Numbered from the stretch's first letter, positions 8,171-16,738 are shown. The stretch is 64,000 nucleotides of DNA from Acidobacteriota bacterium (GCA_013289835.1 JABCZG010000002.1:248001-312000), one strand, 5' to 3'. Numbers and translations: made by a program. Notes: generated by a model from the sequence alone, not told the origin.

Positions 8171-10390
8171 TTAGTAACGCATCCCCGGAGGAAGACAACG
8201 ACCCAACAAAGCGCGGTTCTTCTGCGCTTGCGTCAACTCGGGCTCTTGTTGCTGCTGTTGTGGCTGCGGTGGCGGCGTGAAGTCATTGCCAAACATTGCG
8301 GCATGCTGTTTAAGCATCTGTGCCCGCCTTTCTTCGGCCTGCTTGTCCTTCTGCTGCTCTTCGGTTAACGGCTGACCCGGAAGGAATCTTTGGGCCATGC
8401 TGACGGCGTCGGCGATGTCGATGCCGCGGAACCGGATGTCGCCGCGGACGTTGCGGCGGAATGTTCCGACGCGCATGAACTGAGCGAAAGTTTCATCAAC
8501 CCACTCGCCGTTGCAGAATCTCAACAAGCGGTCGGGGTCCTCTAGAAGGATGCTCAAGCTCAGAAGACGATTGTGCTTCGCGTCCCGCTGCATGTCGGGC
8601 GTACACCAGTGGGCGTTAATCATCGAGATTTCATAGCGATAACTGAGCTGTTGAACCTCGCGCTGCAGCAGTTCTGTTCCAGCGATGCGCTCGATGTAAA
8701 AATGCCGAGCCTCGGGATACTTCTTGTGGAATAGAACTAACTTCAAAGCCAGTTCCGACATCCGGAACTTGCCGTGCTGGATTTCCAAGACCGTCATCTG
8801 CCAACGGCCGGTTGTTGTCGGGCTGATGCGTACAGCCGCCAGGGCGGTACCATCACTCCCATGTCCGCTGGTGAGTGCCAAGTCGGCCGTTAAAACTGTG
8901 AATGCTCCACCGCCGTCGCGCGGCGCTGCCTCCAAGGGCATCAGAGACTTGCGTAGCGTCACTTCGTCGAAGTGAATCTTCGGAGCGTCGCCATCCGGGT
9001 CGATGAATTCGCACAAATTCTGTGAACGGAAGAACACCGGATTGGCTTTCAATTCTTTTCGAAGGAAGGCGAACGTCAAACGAGTCGGGAACAAAAGGCT
9101 TTCGATGTCGTCTTCGGTTAGGTCGAGTAAGTTCTTGCGAGCGCTCTCTGGCTTTAGGACCCACGCCGGGTCAATACGATATTGCAACGGATGCTCTACG
9201 TCCTCGTTTGAACGTTTGATGAGCGTCGCGGTCAAATCCTCGGGATGCCACGGGGTCGAACACATCGTGATGTAGCCGCCCGGCTCCACGAGCTTGGTCA
9301 GCAAGTCATACTTATCGATGCTGGCTTGACGCATCTCTTCGTTACCGGTCGTGATATTTGAGATGGGGTCATCGAGGTGGAGTACGTGACAACGACGGCC
9401 AGCTGCCGAGCTATCCATGCTTGTTGCTTCCGCGCTCGATTCAATAAGCCCCAGCGAGGCCATAGGATTTTCAAAAGTCAAAGCGCTTCCGTCATCCGGA
9501 AGAATGCACATTTCAGGCAGGAGCGTTTGGAACAAAGTAGGTGCATTGATGTTGCGCACTTCGAAATATGAACGAATGCCGCGCAAGAACCCGCGCGCCA
9601 ACGGTTTGGTCTCCGTACAGAGCAAAATTTTCAAATCGGGGCAGGCGCATAATGCCGATACCATCCACACGATGGCGAACGAACTTTTGTAAGAGTTTCT
9701 GGACGCCACGAGAGAAAAGTTCTTAATCGGGTCCTGTGAAGCCAGCCACTCTTTCAAATCTTCCTGCGTATAGCCCGGTTTCAGACCATCTGGATTGAAC
9801 TTCGGGAAGAAGTCCCGCCAGATGCCGTGCGGCGATTCGTGAAAATCTTTCTTGAGAATGTCGCGACCGAGCAGGAATGCGTCCGTCTTTGTGACGCGGC
9901 GCAAACGCAAGAACTCCTCAAAGTTTATCTCCGGTTGGCGGAACATCGAGTAATCCCAGATGGCGTACAGCTCTCGGCGAGATAACAATTCGCCCGAAAC
10001 TTCGCCGTCTTCGATTTCTGGGATGATGACAGACGCGGTCTTTTCCTTTTGAGCCTGAAGTGCTAAACGGACGCCGTGCGTAAAAAGGAAGCGGTTGTAG
10101 TAGAGCTTTTTCTGCTGACGAGCGACATCGGCAAGTTCGAGGATGACTTCGAGGGCGCGGTCATTGGTGATGCCGCGAACCTCGGTCAAGATTTCCTTGG
10201 CCGTTTTTTCGGTGATTTCATCGGTACAGTTCCAACGGCGGCTAGAATCGTCTTGCTTAGCCTCACGGCGGTGTTTTGCGGTGGCGTTGCGTTGATACTC
10301 CTTCTTTTCTTCCGGGTTCATGTCCTTAATTTTCTTTTTTGGCGCAGCGTCTGCGAGCACACCAATAGCGATTACTTTTTCGTCTGACAT
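8171..10390 (-). CDS. Terminase large subunit-like ATPase/nuclease
   Basis: 739 residues. A basic N-terminal tail precedes an ATPase domain with a terminase-type Walker A (VASRNSYKSSF, about 228-238), Walker B (CHVLHLDDP, about 334-342) and an STP coupling motif (about 378-380). A RNase H-like nuclease domain begins FTVLTADLALTSGHGSDGTA (Asp near 503) and ends near residue 680; the tail is Gln/Pro-rich. TerL proteins power DNA translocation into phage capsids and cut concatemers. No small terminase, portal or capsid gene was recognised beside it, so it may serve a satellite that uses helper capsids, or have another DNA-translocating role. Confidence 0.8.
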   Translation of the reverse strand: MSDEKVIAIGVLADAAPKKKIKDMNPEEKKEYQRNATAKHRREAKQDDSSRRWNCTDEITEKTAKEILTEVRGITNDRALEVILELADVARQQKKLYYNRFLFTHGVRLALQAQKEKTASVIIPEIEDGEVSGELLSRRELYAIWDYSMFRQPEINFEEFLRLRRVTKTDAFLLGRDILKKDFHESPHGIWRDFFPKFNPDGLKPGYTQEDLKEWLASQDPIKNFSLVASRNSYKSSFAIVWMVSALCACPDLKILLCTETKPLARGFLRGIRSYFEVRNINAPTLFQTLLPEMCILPDDGSALTFENPMASLGLIESSAEATSMDSSAAGRRCHVLHLDDPISNITTGNEEMRQASIDKYDLLTKLVEPGGYITMCSTPWHPEDLTATLIKRSNEDVEHPLQYRIDPAWVLKPESARKNLLDLTEDDIESLLFPTRLTFAFLRKELKANPVFFRSQNLCEFIDPDGDAPKIHFDEVTLRKSLMPLEAAPRDGGGAFTVLTADLALTSGHGSDGTALAAVRISPTTTGRWQMTVLEIQHGKFRMSELALKLVLFHKKYPEARHFYIERIAGTELLQREVQQLSYRYEISMINAHWCTPDMQRDAKHNRLLSLSILLEDPDRLLRFCNGEWVDETFAQFMRVGTFRRNVRGDIRFRGIDIADAVSMAQRFLPGQPLTEEQQKDKQAEERRAQMLKQHAAMFGNDFTPPPQPQQQQQEPELTQAQKNRALLGRCLPPGMRY

Positions 10391-10413
10391 GCTTCCTCTT
10401 TGGTTTTTAACGG

Positions 10414-12927
10414 TTACTGCGGTGGCGCGAGCCAGGTTTCATTTTCGTTTGGCTCAGGAACAAACTTATCGTAGGCGTGCCCGTTCGTCGCTTTGACCTT
10501 GACTGGCAGCATCTGAGCCTTCCAGTTGTTCCACGCGAAATTGAATGTTTGGAGGTCATTGTTGCGATAGGCGTGCGTCTCATTTTGAAAATCGCGGAGA
10601 GACTTGGCGACGAGAGAAATGTCTTCTCCGGCGTTCAATCTGCGGCGCATGCTCTCGGTAATCTTCTTGAATTTCCCGAGGTATGCTCCCACTTTGTCCG
10701 GCGCTTCTTCCGTGAAGTGAACCTGACGAATCACCAGTTGTCGTTCGAAAATACGAATCGCGGCGTCCAGGTCTTGTGGTTCCGCAATCATCCGACCTTG
10801 ACTCCACGCTGCATCAAACATGTCGAGCATCAGATACGTTTTGAAACGCGGCTTGCTTTTAACTTCAGGCGGTTGAACCTTCCAATAATTGCTTAGTTTT
10901 TGCTTCGTTTCCGGGAGCATTGTCATCAACCCAGAAAATGGCAGTTGATTTATTTCCGCCAGCAACTTGAAAGCATCTGCTTGCGTAACCTCGGGCAAAT
11001 CTCCAGCTTCCACGGGATACGAGTGCTCGGGATAAAAGCGGTCGTACAAACCAAGTTTGGTTCGACCGGCAAAACTAGACATGAACACTTCGCCGTCTTG
11101 TCCGCACATGAACAGCGATAAATGCGCGTGGTCCGTGGTGCGATATTTAGTCTTTGCAAGAGTCCGACTCAACGTGGTGCTATTTGCCAACTCAATGATG
11201 GTGTCAACAATTTCGGGTTGCTTTTTGTCCCCGCCTTTGTGGCCCAAAGACGTCACTTCGTCAATGTAGCAGATGACCGGTTGGTGCTCTGGCTTTTCGA
11301 AAAAGACATCTTTCAAACCGGCACCAGAATCTGCGCTGTCAATGACTTTGACGCCGCACTCCAAAACACCGGTGACCTTGAAGAGACGATTCATCAAACG
11401 CTTCCACGACAAACCTTTACCTGTGCCGGTCGGGCCGATGACCGCGCCGTAATAACAGGAATTATCTTCTATGTTTTCGAAGCGCATCGCATTCGCTTTT
11501 CGAGCCCCAAGAAAAACTTTGGCCGCAAGAAAAACATATTGTCTCGGGATGGTCGTGCCATCACAAATCAAATCGACGATTTTCTTATAGACTCCAGTGA
11601 TGACCGAATCGTCAAAATCTGGGATTGCAGAATCATCTGACATCGAAGCAGTGACCGAAGGAGCATCACTCAATGATGGACTCGCTTGCGTTGGAACAAC
11701 AATCGATGATTGTTGACCGGACTTTGCTTTGGTTTCTTCCGCAGACTTAATCGCCTTTTCGATGGTCTGCTGTTCGAGACGGTCCCATTTTTCGCGGCGG
11801 TACAGAGGCGACTTGCGAAACTCTGCTGAGATTTTCTCGGGGTCGTTTCCGTGCTCAATCGCCAACACGGTTGCCAAAGCCATGTCTGCTTCGCTGTGCG
11901 ACGGATATGTCAAGGAATTTCCATGAGCGTCTTCAATCACGAACGGTTCCGTCGACTTGATGACACCACTCATTAACACAGACAATTTGCCGTGATTGAA
12001 GAAGCCCGTCTGCACGACCGGTGTAGATTGTCGGTCGCTTTGGGTTATCGATGTTCCTGACGACTTTGGTTTGGTGGGCGCGGGATATTGGCTGCGAATA
12101 TCGCGGCACAACTGATAAACCTCGGTCAGGTCGCGCGCTTCTACATCCACGGAATCTTCGTACAGCGGCTTTCCAGTGACTGTGAAGTAGCGGCCGTCGG
12201 TGAACACTTCAATCTTGACTTTGTCGCCGAATCCGACAGCGGGGTCGAGATTAAATACTTTGTCTGTGCCAGGAAGCTCTCCGCGGACCCAGACGCGAAC
12301 CCCTGTCTGCGACGGAGTTACTTCCGTGTAGCTGTCAAGAGCATCCACGATGCTCTGCGCCCACGGAGAAATATCACCGGTCCTCGGGTCGTGGCAGCCA
12401 TCAAGGTCGAAACCGACGATGCCGCCGTTGACCACGAAGCCTACGCCTTGCGTGTTGTCAATTCTCGCGCCCGTGACGGCTGCGCGATAATCGGACCAAT
12501 CTTCTGAACGAGTCGACGCGGCTTTACGGCCATCGAGACGGTATGGAACTTTCGTCGGCTTGCCATTGTCTCCAGTCTCAATCTTCCACCGAATCCAATT
12601 AGGGATAGCTTTCAAAAACGCAGGAACTTCGGGAAGCGGGTCAATAAACTGTGCCGCAGCCATCGGCTGCTGTTCCACAACGCTTGCTGCTTGCATAACT
12701 TCCTTGGTCGCATGACCATTCTTACAAAGAGCCTCTACTGGCATAGCCTGCGCGGCCTCGATGATTCGATTCGCTTGACCGTACCAGGCACCGATTTCCG
12801 ATTGCAACTTCTTCTCAAGGCGCTCGTGTAAGTCTCTAGAGTCTGCGCCAGCGTCGAGTTGATGGCGTGCTTCGCTTACGAACACTTCGAAGCGTTCCGA
12901 TGTCAAGTCAACTGGCAGCGTAATCAC
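10414..12927 (-). CDS. Primase-polymerase / helicase replication protein
   Basis: 837 residues, GTG start overlapping the TGA of the cold-shock gene (GTGA). The N-terminal domain (about 100-260) fits an archaeo-eukaryotic primase fold: WIRWKIETGDNGKPTKVPYR, the catalytic Asp pair in GFDLDGCHD (about 174 and 176) and YFTVTG. Residues 341-385 (SEADMALATVL..FRKSPLYRREKW) match the helper module of NrS-1-like phage primases. The C-terminal half is a DUF3987-type P-loop ATPase with Walker A GPTGTGKG (about 498-505) and Walker B VICYIDE (about 551-557). It probably initiates and drives replication of the excised element, likely at the iteron array. Confidence 0.85.
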   Translation of the reverse strand: MITLPVDLTSERFEVFVSEARHQLDAGADSRDLHERLEKKLQSEIGAWYGQANRIIEAAQAMPVEALCKNGHATKEVMQAASVVEQQPMAAAQFIDPLPEVPAFLKAIPNWIRWKIETGDNGKPTKVPYRLDGRKAASTRSEDWSDYRAAVTGARIDNTQGVGFVVNGGIVGFDLDGCHDPRTGDISPWAQSIVDALDSYTEVTPSQTGVRVWVRGELPGTDKVFNLDPAVGFGDKVKIEVFTDGRYFTVTGKPLYEDSVDVEARDLTEVYQLCRDIRSQYPAPTKPKSSGTSITQSDRQSTPVVQTGFFNHGKLSVLMSGVIKSTEPFVIEDAHGNSLTYPSHSEADMALATVLAIEHGNDPEKISAEFRKSPLYRREKWDRLEQQTIEKAIKSAEETKAKSGQQSSIVVPTQASPSLSDAPSVTASMSDDSAIPDFDDSVITGVYKKIVDLICDGTTIPRQYVFLAAKVFLGARKANAMRFENIEDNSCYYGAVIGPTGTGKGLSWKRLMNRLFKVTGVLECGVKVIDSADSGAGLKDVFFEKPEHQPVICYIDEVTSLGHKGGDKKQPEIVDTIIELANSTTLSRTLAKTKYRTTDHAHLSLFMCGQDGEVFMSSFAGRTKLGLYDRFYPEHSYPVEAGDLPEVTQADAFKLLAEINQLPFSGLMTMLPETKQKLSNYWKVQPPEVKSKPRFKTYLMLDMFDAAWSQGRMIAEPQDLDAAIRIFERQLVIRQVHFTEEAPDKVGAYLGKFKKITESMRRRLNAGEDISLVAKSLRDFQNETHAYRNNDLQTFNFAWNNWKAQMLPVKVKATNGHAYDKFVPEPNENETWLAPPQ

Positions 12928-13196
12928 TTCACACCGCCAAGTGTCAACGCTCTGACAATTCGTCTCATGGCGTACGAGCCGATTTCAGCATCGACAGCCA
13001 TCATGCCGCGGTCGTTTGGTTCAAGGTTGAACAACACCTCAGAGCCAAGCGCTGGAATTCCGCCGCCTTCAATCTTGACGATGCGTGAGTGATGCAGGAA
13101 GAAACTTCGGCGAGTACCGAATTCATCCCGCGAACTTACGAAGCCGTAGCCCGCAGGGTCGTTCCACTTCGTTAAGACACCTTTCAGTTTTTCCAT
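12924..13196 (-). CDS. Cold-shock domain protein
   Basis: 90 residues: GVLTKWNDPAGYGFVSS carries the RNP1-like strand and FFLHHSRI the RNP2-like strand of Csp proteins, followed by SEVLFNLEPNDRG. It is expected to bind single-stranded nucleic acid. The C-terminus is longer than in CspA. Its stop overlaps the start of the primase-helicase, so the two are probably translated together and it may act as an ssDNA/RNA-binding helper in replication. Confidence 0.8.
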   Translation of the reverse strand: MEKLKGVLTKWNDPAGYGFVSSRDEFGTRRSFFLHHSRIVKIEGGGIPALGSEVLFNLEPNDRGMMAVDAEIGSYAMRRIVRALTLGGVK

Positions 13197-13272
13197 GACA
13201 TTTCCTTTTTCTAGAATCCGGCGTTGCCGGTTGCACCTGCTTTCTGGCGAGACCTTGGCGATGTTCTGCCTA

Positions 13273-13515
13273 TCAGGTAGTCGTCACGGCAGCCAGCCGC
13301 TGGACATTTGATTCAACTTCCTTCTGCTGCAACTCTCTGAGACAACGCTCGGCACCTTGATTCGTCCACGTTCTCCCGCCGAAGCGATGTTTCTGACTCC
13401 AGCTAACTCCTTTAGGGCGCGGTTTCGAGTCATGGCCCGCTTCCAGTTCGCATTCAAAACTTCCGCTCTCACCTATCAAAACTGCCGTGCACTTCTGTGC
13501 CTTTTTCTTTGACAT
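13273..13515 (-). CDS. Small hypothetical protein with Cys/His pairs
   Basis: 80 residues starting MSKKKAQKCTAVLIG; contains CTAVLIGESGSFECELEAGH and a C-terminal NQGAERCLRELQQKEVESN helix. Two Cys plus His could form a metal site, but no family was recognised. It lies upstream of and co-directional with the cold-shock and primase genes. Confidence 0.55.
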   Translation of the reverse strand: MSKKKAQKCTAVLIGESGSFECELEAGHDSKPRPKGVSWSQKHRFGGRTWTNQGAERCLRELQQKEVESNVQRLAAVTTT

Positions 13516-13614
13516 CAATCACCGCTCGGCGTCAGCCGTCAAATTCCTCCTTTGTCAGATTAGCTGGCTCGGAAAGGTGACTACATTCGTTGCTATTGAT
13601 TGGACTGCGAAAAA

Positions 13615-13944
13615 CTATTGTCTGGCATTGAAAACTTTATCCACAGCATCAGCGAGCGCCTGGACATCGACGTTCTCTTGCGTCATGTGCTCCAAGATTG
13701 CAGACCAGCGGTCCGCGTTCCCAAAGTTCAGCGGAAACGGAATCGCCGCTTGAATCGCAGCCAGCCGGTGGCACAAATCGTGGAGTTTCGCCGCATCCCC
13801 GGGGCTCAGGTCCTGAACGCCGGTGGTGCAAAGATTCAGGCGAGATGCCGGAATGCCAACGATGGCGCAGGCAACTTTTCCGCTGATGCCTAGTTCGCGC
13901 ATCTTCGCTGGAAGTCTGATGCCGTTGCTGAGTGCTGTTAGCAT
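13615..13944 (-). CDS. HTH-like hypothetical regulator
   Basis: 109 residues from the ATG at 13944, with CAGGA five bases upstream. GISGKVACAIVGIPASRLNL could form a helix-turn-helix of the XRE type, and DLSPGDAAKLHDLCHRLAAI a supporting helix. Regulation of the replication genes is possible but not shown. An upstream in-frame extension exists without a better ribosome site. Confidence 0.5.
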   Translation of the reverse strand: MLTALSNGIRLPAKMRELGISGKVACAIVGIPASRLNLCTTGVQDLSPGDAAKLHDLCHRLAAIQAAIPFPLNFGNADRWSAILEHMTQENVDVQALADAVDKVFNARQ

Positions 13945-14340
13945 GCCATCCTGATAAACGCCGCCGATTATTTCCAGCGGACAAAACAAAAATCGCAGAG
14001 ATGATTTTCTGCGTAAAAACAAATTGGGTTTGGATTTCCCTGTCAAGGATATCCGTTGTTCTCTACCCCGTGTCCTGTTCCGTTGAAAGAGATGCCCGCC
14101 ACCCTCGGGGTGAGGATGGCGAGCCGGATTTACGCCTCTCGGCGTCAGGCGACAGGTAGCCTGAAAGTCAAAATGTCGTGGGCGAATACTCTCGCTTTTC
14201 GTCTTGGGGAGCGTCCTGCTAGTCTGCTCATACGCTGTTCAAAGGGGCTCACTATTTAAAATTTTACATTTAAAGCCAACATTATCAATGGCCTGCGTGT
14301 CAGGCTTCGGAACCCTTGGTGTACAAGCAGATTTCCTTTA

Positions 14341-14531
14341 TTCGGGTTCCCAAGTCCGTACACTATGGGTTTGGTATGTGTCATTACTTCCTCTTCGACA
14401 GTCAAATCCTTTTGTTCTTAAGCACTTAGAAATTTCTTCGGATTCCCAAGTCCGTACACCAGGGGTTTGGGATATGGCATTACTTCTTTCTGCCTATTCA
14501 ACCCCTTTCATTCTAAGCACTTAGAAATTTC
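14341..14531. repeat. Tandem imperfect repeat, 2 x ~96 bp, copying a gene 3' end
   Basis: Copy 1 spans 14341-14436 and copy 2 14437-14531. Shared blocks include CCCAAGTCCGTACAC, GGGTTTGG, CATTACTTC and AAGCACTTAGAAATTTCTTC. On the minus strand each unit begins with the last codons and stop of the adjacent gene (KKFLSA-stop), so the unit looks like a duplicated gene end plus trailer. Another partial trace (CTTGGTGTACAAG) is near 14317. The remainder of 13945-14340 contains no gene that can be supported. Confidence 0.7.
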
Positions 14532-14854
14532 TTCGGTCGACCTGGCTTTCCGAATGCTCTGGGTTTGCCGTCCAGACGCGCGCCGGGGTCGAGGTGCATC
14601 ATCTGCTTGATGCGACGGACGTACGCCGGAGTCATCGGGTCGTGTTGGTTGCGCCTGTCCTGGTTCCAGCGCGCAGCGATTGCCGTGGAAGTCCAGTCGC
14701 CTCGGGTGCGCTTGCTGTAACGCAGGACGTGATACCACTTACGGCGGGCTCGGCGTTGCTGGCACGGTCGGCATCGGCAACCAGGGGCATTGGTCGGGCA
14801 GATTACCCGAGCCAGCGGGAACACCGCGTCAAGGTAGTGGTGCTCGTGGTTCAA
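14513..14854 (-). CDS. Cys-cluster, AT-hook-ending DNA-binding-like protein (TTG start)
   Basis: 113 residues. CPTNAPGCRCRPCQQRRARR has four closely spaced Cys and a basic patch; DWTSTAIAARWNQDRRNQHD could be a DNA-binding helix pair; the C-terminal GKPGRPKKF resembles an AT-hook. The TTG start at 14854 overlaps the TGA of a 33-residue frame (TTGA) and has GAGG five bases upstream. Another gene in this operon (at 16070) starts in exactly the same way. A longer frame starting at ATG 15004 is open but overlaps the protease gene by 56 bases and is not preferred. Function unknown. Confidence 0.5.
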   Translation of the reverse strand: MNHEHHYLDAVFPLARVICPTNAPGCRCRPCQQRRARRKWYHVLRYSKRTRGDWTSTAIAARWNQDRRNQHDPMTPAYVRRIKQMMHLDPGARLDGKPRAFGKPGRPKKFLSA

Positions 14855-14952
14855 TTCGGCCTCGGGGGCGCGTGCTCGGACTCTGGCGGCATTCCAGCGA
14901 GACGGGGACCCACGCGTTGAACTGATTTGCGGCGTTGTTGGATGAGAGTCAT
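14851..14952 (-). CDS. 33-residue linking peptide
   Basis: MTLIQQRRKSVQRVGPRLAG.., basic and Pro-rich. The ATG overlaps the stop of the protease gene (ATGA) and its TGA overlaps the next TTG start (TTGA). It may be a true small protein or just a coupling frame; only the overlaps support it. Confidence 0.35.
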   Translation of the reverse strand: MTLIQQRRKSVQRVGPRLAGMPPESEHAPPRPN

Positions 14953-15536
14953 AGCGTGGTCGAGACGGCTCCGCTTGCGGTTTCAATGATTTGACGGACT
15001 TCATCGCCGGTCAGAGTTTTTCTCTCTACGAGGGCTTTAGCAACCGCCTTGACATCGGCTTCGTGCATCGTCAGCAGTTGATGCGTCCTTGCTTCTGCAC
15101 GCTCGCGGCTCTCTTTTCTTTCCTCACCTTGCATACCTGCGCGGTCCAGGATTTCTTCAACGTGAGTGAAGTCATCTTCCTTCGGATTAATCATCCCGTT
15201 CGTTGCGTACATCGCTTCCGACATGACTCCTGCAAAAGTCGTGCAAAGATAAATATCAACCCTCAAACCTCCGGGACTCGGATGGGTGTATCCGGGCATC
15301 GCGTGTCCAGTGAGACGCTTTATTTCTTGTGGGTCCACCGTTGTCACCTCACAGCCACGTCCAATTAGTGTCATCGCAACTGCGTGTCCGGCCTCATGGA
15401 TGGCGTTGACGCGCAACTGAGCGGCATCAATTAATCCGACGTCAGACATCAAACTGCCTTCTGGCAACGAATGAGGTACTTTCATAGTCGGCGTAGATTT
15501 CTCGCGGGCTTCTCTCTTTCTCGTCTGTCGACTCAT
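14949..15536 (-). CDS. Stand-alone M41 (FtsH)-like zinc protease domain
   Basis: 195 residues starting MSRQTRKRE. AIHEAGHAVAMTL carries the HExxH zinc site of peptidase family M41 and a later segment (NPKEDDFTHVEEIL) may supply the third, acidic ligand; the C-terminal helices (ERKTLTGDEVRQIIE) also follow the FtsH protease fold. The AAA+ domain and membrane anchor of FtsH are absent. It could cleave a host or helper protein, for example a repressor, but no target is visible. The ATG at 15536 overlaps the stop of the upstream gene; a second ATG lies two codons earlier. Confidence 0.7.
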   Translation of the reverse strand: MSRQTRKREAREKSTPTMKVPHSLPEGSLMSDVGLIDAAQLRVNAIHEAGHAVAMTLIGRGCEVTTVDPQEIKRLTGHAMPGYTHPSPGGLRVDIYLCTTFAGVMSEAMYATNGMINPKEDDFTHVEEILDRAGMQGEERKESRERAEARTHQLLTMHEADVKAVAKALVERKTLTGDEVRQIIETASGAVSTTL

Positions 15537-16070
15537 GCCCATGTCATCTCTCTTTCCCGCGGTTCCGCCGGGGTCGGTTTATTATTGCCTACCGTCGGTG
15601 ATAAACATGCCGGATAGGCGATTAAAGAGCCGAAGTCCGCGCAAACTTTCTGGTCTAAACCCGACTCCACCTCGCGCATTGAATCTTTCCACGCTTCGGT
15701 TGTATCGAAGAAGTTGCCGGGTGCGATTAGCGCGGTGGACGTTGCCCGGACGGCTGCGCTCGGTCTTATTGTGGCGAAGTTTCGCTCGGCGGCACGGTGG
15801 GCACAATTTATGCTGTCTGTCGCCGTGTATATTCCGGGCGTGACAAAACGCCCCGGTACACTGGAATGGCATCGGAAAATCGTCTGATACAACCGTTCGG
15901 TACAGATAGAATTTCTGATACCGCACTCCGCGCATCTCTCCGGACTGATGACGAGAAATTTGGCCACGCCGATACAAAGACATGACTCTTTTCATACTAA
16001 TACCGAGCGCACAGATGCCGGTTACTTTTATTCCCACGCGAAGAGAATTCAAAATGAACTGGTCGGTCAA
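15533..16070 (-). CDS. Zinc-finger-like protein with apparent +1 frameshift
   Basis: Two overlapping frames cover this stretch. Frame 1 begins at a TTG (16070; GAGG five bases upstream; TTGA overlap with the preceding stop) and encodes a Cys-rich zinc-binding-like segment (CTGAFCHARNIHGDRQHKLC, PPCRRAKLRHNK), ending at 15582. Frame 2 (GTG 15967 to TGA 15533) encodes a protein-like C-terminus (ALIAPGNFFDTTEAWKDSM, REVESGLDQKVCADFG) and its stop overlaps the protease ATG (ATGA). Both overlap signals make sense only if the gene starts in frame 1 and ends in frame 2, a +1 shift around 15740-15800. It may be programmed, a mutation or a sequencing error. Confidence 0.45.
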
Positions 16071-16219
16071 TTCGACCTCGGGGAGCTGGGCTTATCCGGC
16101 AGGTTCCGACGCAAAATTTCAGCGCGCCATTTGACCTGTTTGGCCGGTGGGAGCTGGCGTACCCGGGCGACGATTTCGGCGAGTAGTCCGAGGGCGCTTT
16201 GGCACGTTCGGCAGTTCAT
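16067..16219 (-). CDS. 50-residue CxxC protein
   Basis: MNCRTCQSALGLLAEIVARV.. then a Lys/Arg-rich tail (KWRAEILRRNLPDKPSSPRS). Its ATG overlaps the stop of the ribbon-helix-helix gene (ATGA) and its TGA overlaps the next TTG, so it is probably co-translated with both. The CxxC near the N-terminus could bind metal. No family recognised; too short for routine gene calling. Confidence 0.5.
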   Translation of the reverse strand: MNCRTCQSALGLLAEIVARVRQLPPAKQVKWRAEILRRNLPDKPSSPRSN

Positions 16220-16506
16220 GATTTCGGCTCCCGGGGCTCGGTCGGTTTCGGGACGGACATCAGGTTCAGACGCAAGCTGTCCGCGGTGCCTTCGGGCTTG
16301 CGCTGCAGGTCCCGGAGCCGCTGGATATCCTCGGGGTTGACCATCCGGAGCCCGGGCTTTTGGAGCAGGTACTTCTCCACGTCAGGCAGAGCCCGGTCGA
16401 TACACTGCCGGACCACCTCGGTCAGGGGGGTGTTGGTTTGGAAGCTCAGGAGCCGGAGGCGGTCCTCGGTCTCTGCGTCCAGCTGGATAAGGAAACGTCG
16501 ATTCAT
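16216..16506 (-). CDS. Ribbon-helix-helix (CopG/Arc-like) regulator
   Basis: 96 residues. RRFLIQLDAETEDRLRLLSF gives the DNA-binding strand and first helix, and TPLTEVVRQCIDRALPDVE the second helix of an RHH domain; a charged tail follows. It is the first gene of the minus-strand block and lies next to the iteron array and an inverted repeat, so it is a good candidate for controlling copy number, replication or its own operon. Binding to the repeats is inferred only from proximity. Confidence 0.75.
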   Translation of the reverse strand: MNRRFLIQLDAETEDRLRLLSFQTNTPLTEVVRQCIDRALPDVEKYLLQKPGLRMVNPEDIQRLRDLQRKPEGTADSLRLNLMSVPKPTEPREPKS

Positions 16507-16590
16507 TTTGTGATTGTCTCACGAAGACTTCATGATGTCAAGTGAAATAGTAACAGTACCCAAAAATAGTTCTGGAGTGGCCCATCAAGT

Positions 16591-16621
16591 GCTGGCCGTA
16601 CTAGGCGCTACGGCGGCCAGC
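16591..16621. repeat. Inverted repeat upstream of the RHH gene
   Basis: GCTGGCCG (16591-16598) and CGGCCAGC (16614-16621) are perfect complements with a 15-base loop. Placed between the RHH gene start and the iterons, it could be an operator or part of the origin. Confidence 0.45.
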
Positions 16622-16738
16622 CATGAAGCACAGCGGCCCGCTGGCGGGCTTTCTCGGGTATAAGGTGGAGCGGGGGGCCGCCGATGTCCCAAAGCGCCCT
16701 GAGAGTAAGGCACCGAGTAAAACAGGTTTCCACGGAAA

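Noticed and set aside
14949..15004. ATG at 15004 as start of the Cys-cluster gene
   Set aside because: It would overlap the protease gene by 56 bases and has a weak ribosome site; the TTGA start at 14854 matches an identical junction elsewhere in the operon.
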